64,000 nt of DNA from Aplysia californica (taxonomy: Eukaryota; Mollusca; Gastropoda; Aplysiida; Aplysiidae). The translations under genes and the position numbers were made by a program. The notes beneath the pieces are model-generated. The model was given only the letters and a program-made list of their open reading frames with translations, was not told the origin of the DNA and made no database searches. The stretch is from NCBI RefSeq assembly GCF_000002075.1, contig NW_004797391.1, positions 729,159 through 793,158 of the forward strand, in the 5' to 3' direction. Shown here one piece after another: positions 24,782 through 30,700 of the stretch (position 1 is the stretch's first letter; every line of letters starts with the position of its first letter).

Positions 24782-27700
24782 CCCACACCCCTTCAGGTGG
24801 ACAACAAGGGGCGTAACTTCCTGCACACGGCCATCACCAAGGCGGACATCGAGAGCGTGTTGTTTTTGCTGAGTGTGCACGCCAATGTGAACTCGCGCTC
24901 TCAGGACAGCCAGAACCTGACGCCGCTACACTTGGCTGTGCTGGCCAGCTCTGAGATCATCGTGCGGAACCTGGTGAGAGAGAAGTTCCTAGGCTGTATT
25001 GTTGTGACCCAAATTTGAGTTTTTAGAAAAGTGTATTTGGGTTTAAGTTGCTTGGCATTGAAGAGCTTGATCTCCTGCCTAGGATTACTTTATTGGTAGA
25101 GTCTTGTTTGTGGGGTAGCACATGCAATACATGATTGGCAGTCATGTTTTTTCAAGGATGCAGTGTACCATATGTAGGGTGGAGAATAGGACTCAGAACC
25201 CCCACCATTGCTTGGGTTCTTTCTCTTCAAGCCTGAGCTCAAGTAGATTTCCTTGAAAATTAAGTGCAAGTGGAGATTGTATGTACAGGGGTATGTCACA
25301 AATTCAAGAAAGATGCTGTCAATTATCTATGGCTAATAATGTAGGTGTCGCTTCTGGTAGTGACCATCTTACCCTAGCATACTATACCAAACTATTACCA
25401 CACCACACCACACCACACATCACACTGTTGCATAAGCTACTATCCACGGTTTCAGTCAGAGGCATACCTCAGTAAGACTAGTGTAGTGTGTATTGTTTGA
25501 AATTTAGATAATCTCTCTCCCCGCCCCCCTCCCAAGATCTATGAAGCGCGTAATGTTCAACTTTGATTGCGTCCCCCCCTCCCCCACCCCCAGCTTCTGG
25601 CTGGAGCATTAGTCAACGAGCGCACCAAGACATGTGAGACAGCTCTCCACCTGGCTGCCGCCAAAGACTGCAGCACTATCTGCTCCATCCTCCTGGACAA
25701 CAGCGTAGACTTTGACGCTGTGGATGAAAATCTCAATAATGGTCAGTGGAATGAACAAAAAAAATTCTTGATGTGGTGGAGGGGGAATCTTACTAATGTT
25801 TGTATCTTTGTGTCTAAGAAAGTTTGTACCGTGCAGCAGGAGGAAGGACATGGACTTATTCATCAGCCAGCTGTCCAGATGTGCTAAGCCCTATTATTTT
25901 ATTTTTAAAATGTTTTTCTCAAATTGCAGTTTCTTAAGCTTGTGCTCAAGCAAATAGTATGTTGAATGTCAAATTCTAAAAAGTTGAAAAAAGCCGGAAA
26001 TGATGCATAATGTAATTGTTAACTCATTCAATCGCAGGAGTTTTTCCCTTAATTTTACCCAGAAAACGGTCATTTTTGCACTTATGTAAGGGCCCACCAG
26101 TAACAATAATTATCATCCAGTTGCTTTGAAATTTGGAACAAAGTACAACTTAAGATGGATCTTTACTTTAGACATACCAAATTTGAAGCATGCAGCTTTA
26201 GTAGTTTTGCTTTGGGGTTTTGTACAAATTTGGCATTTTGGGGGGCTTATTATTTTTTTTCATGGCAAGCCTACATTGATATTCGAATATTATGCTTGTG
26301 AGTATCTAGATCTGTGTATTGTATGTAATGTATAATGAAGTCTGTTGAATACTTTCATGAATAAAATAATGTATGTGTGAGAAAGGCAGAGAGAATCGAT
26401 TACGACACATGCTCAGCTGATTAGTGTGAACAAACATGCTGAAAGTTTCTTCCTGAAAAGCGCGATTTCTTCGTGTGTAATGACAGTAGAAACAAAATTC
26501 CAGCTCCCCTCTAGGCTGAATTTGCCGGGGAAATAATAAATTGACCTTATATAAAACTTGAGACCATTTTCCGAAATGAAATAACTAGTATACAGAACAA
26601 AACTATAGAACCGAATTATCTTACTCGTGGGATTGAACGCAGGCCACGAGCTTACCAAGATATCTCGGTCACGGGATTGAGTGTCCTGTTCTCTGTGATG
26701 AATACTCTTACCAGAGTCTGTGGTGTAACATGTAACGGTTAGGCTCTTCTCCATGGCACACAACAGACACAAGTCACATTTCTATTGGTCAGAGTGGTTT
26801 CCTGGAGTATCTACACCTTTCAGCTGGGATGCTGTTTCTCAGGTGCTATCAATATGTGCATAGACCATATACAGTCATTTGTACAAAATGTTATGTTTTT
26901 TATGTTTTGTAGAGAATTATGAAATCCTGTCCCAGTTGTAATTTTTCTGCTAAAAGTAAATATATTAAACCCTTTAAATAGCCCTGAAATGTTGTAAAAG
27001 GTGATTGGAGGTAGGTCCTTCTTTTTACTATCTCTCTTTTGTTTCTGTCCTCGTCTGCCTTGTCTTTATTTTTCCTCCCCTACTACTAAATGATTGTTAT
27101 TATGCCAATGTATCTTTCTTTATTCAAACAAACTCAAGCTTGCAACATGCTCATGTTAGTGAAACTAAATTTTATGGGAAGGATTAGATTAAACTATGTG
27201 ATTTTTAATAAGTTGATTTTAACCGTCAGTGAGTGGTGATTGTCCTGTCTTTGTATGCACCAACATCTGTGGAGGGTGAAAGGGTGATGTTCTTTGCTGT
27301 TGCATGCTGAAGTTGTGAGTTCAATTACTATGCGGGGAAGTTTATTTTATTGAGTGTCTCAGTATTCCTTTCTATTGGATTGAAGCAGCCTTGCCCACCA
27401 TCCTACCAATGTCTAAATAAGTTTTTATTTGCTCTCTCTTCCTCAGCCTTGCATCGTGCTGTGATCAATGGGAATCTGAACACAGTGAAAGTGTTACTCA
27501 CTGAGTCCACCATTAACGCCGAGGCTGTTAATGCCAAGTGAGTAATTCTCTGCATCATTTGGCTAACGTCCCTTCAAGCAAAGTGATTTTTATACTTTCT
27601 CCCATGATTTGATTATTAAGTGGTTTCTTCCACTTGATTATCAGTGACGATCTGTGTATAGTGTATATTGCAGGTTCAGGCCGAAGGGCTAGAACTCAAA

Positions 27701-30700
27701 TGGCTGCTGGATCGGAAAAGTGAAAGTGAAAAGTATATTGGTACATAATGTTTATCTGTGCATATAATTTCAGGTCAACATTGATGGATAGGTATATTTT
27801 AGGTTTAACTCTTCATTTCTGTGGGGGGTAAACCCACTATGCCGGGCCCTTTCTTTGGTACTAGATCTAGAAATGACAAAAACGTCACTAAAAGGATATA
27901 TAAATAAAAACATTAAGCTATTTTGATAGTTCTTCATCTAATGAATGAACTCCTGGTAAAAGTGACCTGTTTTCGACAATTGCTGATAAGTAATTTGATG
28001 TAGAAGGTGTCGTAAAAGAATGTGCCCGAACCGCTGTCAGTGACTGGCACAGTGTTTCCGACCGGTCGAGTCGCTAGGAGCGGCTTGTCAGAGATAAAGA
28101 GTTAAAATAAAAATGTATGCATATATTTTAGTTGTGTAATAAATATCTACTTGTATACGTCAATAGATTGTGATGCATTGTATGCCTATCTTTCTGAAGT
28201 TTACCAGGTGCAGGCTTGTTTGCTGATAACAAAAAGTCTCATTCAGTCAGGAGATAGTATGAAAGTATGTTGGTCATAAAAATGTTCTTGAGCAAACTTC
28301 TGTAACCTCCGAGACTGGAGTCTGGTTTTGGTTAGCCCCGTAGACTGTCGTGTAAAAGGAGGATTTTGGACTGAATACGTTAACTGTTTTGCCAGGCAAA
28401 TTTAGAAAAATTGCCACAGCCCTGTTATACAGGGTGAGAGAAGAATCTTTTTTTTTATTATCTAGCAATACCACACGCCCCGTGCCGACAGTGCGAAAAA
28501 GCGGTAGACTCGCCCCAGCCAGGGGTAACCCAAGGAACATGCTTATTTATACCATTGTTTTTTGTGTCAGCCTCATGTATCGTACATCAATACACGCGGG
28601 AGAAATTGAAGCATTCACTGAAGAAAAAAGTTTTCCGATATCTTCAACGACAGCCGAGATATTATCGAAGAAAGAGGATTGGTTGGTAGTGAGAGTGAAA
28701 CCCGCCGAATGGCACTGTGATTTTCCAACTCTCTATATTTGGAAGGTGCGGAACCATCATAAATATTAACCAAACGTCCCCAAATTCGGCAACCAATGAG
28801 AAGAAAGGACTTTATTTCTTCCATTTTCTATTTTGTTGCCCTTAAAAACATAAACTCACCAATCTTCAGCTTATTCCATTCATAAATGTGAAAGTTTTGG
28901 GCTTTCAATATTCTGGTGCCGTTTGCCTTTCTTTATTTCTCTAGAGGATTTTCTCCAAAATACCCACAATTTCTGACATGTACACAGCCATAACTTTTTT
29001 AAATTTATGGACCGATTTTGAACAAGTAAACTGCTTTTTATTTCTGGATTATTGATCTTTTTACCTGGGTTGTTTATAGTTTAGTAGTTCACATCTTTAA
29101 AAAAGCTGTGGTATTGCTACAATTTAGCATGTACAGTTTCAAGGGTTTGCTGTCGTCAGTAGAGAGAAATTAACACTTTTTTATACTCAGCTGTGTCAGG
29201 TTACACTATTTGGCAATTAAAATGCTGAAGGAAAGACATTTATGTTTGATCCTCTCCATGACATCTTCACTTTGGCAAATAGCAAGCTAAAGTCATCTTT
29301 TGCCATGTTTGTTTTTCCTGTTTTTAAACATTTTAACATTTTAAGATTTCACTACTAACCCGAGCCAGCCGTACAGTAAACTGTTGTGAACAAAACCAAC
29401 TTGTGTTTCGCACGCTCATATGACCTTATGCAGTTGCGAGCGCCGTAAAACCCTGTACTAAACAAACAAACAAACAATTTTCCTGAGCCAAGATGTATTC
29501 GTGTGTGATTGGTGGGTGCTCTAGTGTGGTTGACTCCTTCTATCCTGTCAAACATCTATCGTCTTTATCTCTCCTCCTTCTTTTTTGTGTTTTTACTCTT
29601 TTGTAACACCTCTAATCTTCGGCTCTTATATGACCTTATTGTGTTGCAAGTGCCGTAAAACTCTTACTTAAAACAAAAACCAGATGTATTCTCAGCTAAT
29701 TGGACTGTCATGTCAGACAGAGATTCAAGTTTCTCGTTGTGCTCTTGTCAGGGGACAGAATCCGCTGCACATATTGGGTCAGTACGGCAAAGACAACGCA
29801 GCAGCCATGTTTGAACTGTTCCGCGACACTATGCCAGAGTACCCCATAGACAGGCCGGACAACGAGGGGAACACAGGTGAGGTCACTCTGCTAGGAGTTT
29901 TACAGTAAAGCAGGGACTTTTTCACTCATAGGAATATCACAATGCGGGTGGTTAGCGGGCGCCACCAGTAGGTCTTACTTCTTTACTTCCCTTCTGTTGT
30001 TTCTGTCTGTCTGTTTTACTTTTTCACTGTGCTAAATTACCATTGTTGTGTGGATGTGCTTCTCTTTAGTCAAACAAGCAAACTCAAAGGAATGTTACTG
30101 TAGAACAGTGATTGTAATGCATGTATTGCTCTGTCCACCCCTCAACATTCTGCCAAGGGCATACCCCCAACTGATACATGGATGATTTTATTACACCCCC
30201 CACCCACCCCAGGCAAACTTCGACTGACATCACTCCCCAACTTGATATTGTTTCATATTTATTGTCCTCAAAACTGCCACCCTCCCATGGGGCATTCTTA
30301 CTTGCACTTCACTTTGATATTGTGATGTATTAATTGCTGCAAAGTCCTCCCCCTGCCCCGCTTTGCTCTACTGATGTAGTGATATATTGCTGGCGGCCGT
30401 GATTTTAGTTTGTTCCATCCGAACAGTGACCCTTCCTAGCCCCCCCCCCCCTCCCTTCCAGCATACCTCTAATCATATTGTGATCTATAGCCTCCAGCCC
30501 TGACTTTGGTTTGTTCCATCCTGCCAGTGATCCTGTTGGCCTACCTGAACGGTAACGGGAACCTATGCCGTGCCCTGGTCCGCGCGGGAGCCTGTTTAGG
30601 CTGTGTCAACAAGCAAGGACTCAGCATCTTCAACGCCCCGGTGGCCACAAAACAGCTGCTTTTCAAGTTATTAGGTGAGCTTTCAGAGGCTGAATTCTGT

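Larger units (their letters stand above)
25742..27446 (+). other. ANKFY1 intron 21 content
   Basis: 1.7 kb, AT-rich. It has tRNA-like SINE fragments near 26620-26850 that I could not resolve into one copy, an H copy at 27000-27142 and a C fragment at 27262-27400. Confidence 0.45.
27538..29751 (+). other. ANKFY1 intron 22 content
   Basis: 2.2 kb. It has MITE E2 (27804-28105), an open frame of 126 codons at 28389-28769 with no recognisable domain, a B-family tail fragment (29405-29470) and an A copy (29503-29676). Confidence 0.5.

Noticed and set aside
26021-26340. TTAACTCATTCAATCGC as an E-family left end
   Set aside because: No convincing inverted partner downstream.
28389-28769. 126-codon open frame in ANKFY1 intron 22
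   Set aside because: No recognisable domain, amino-acid make-up is unremarkable, and an overlapping frame is open on the other strand; probably chance or decayed repeat.
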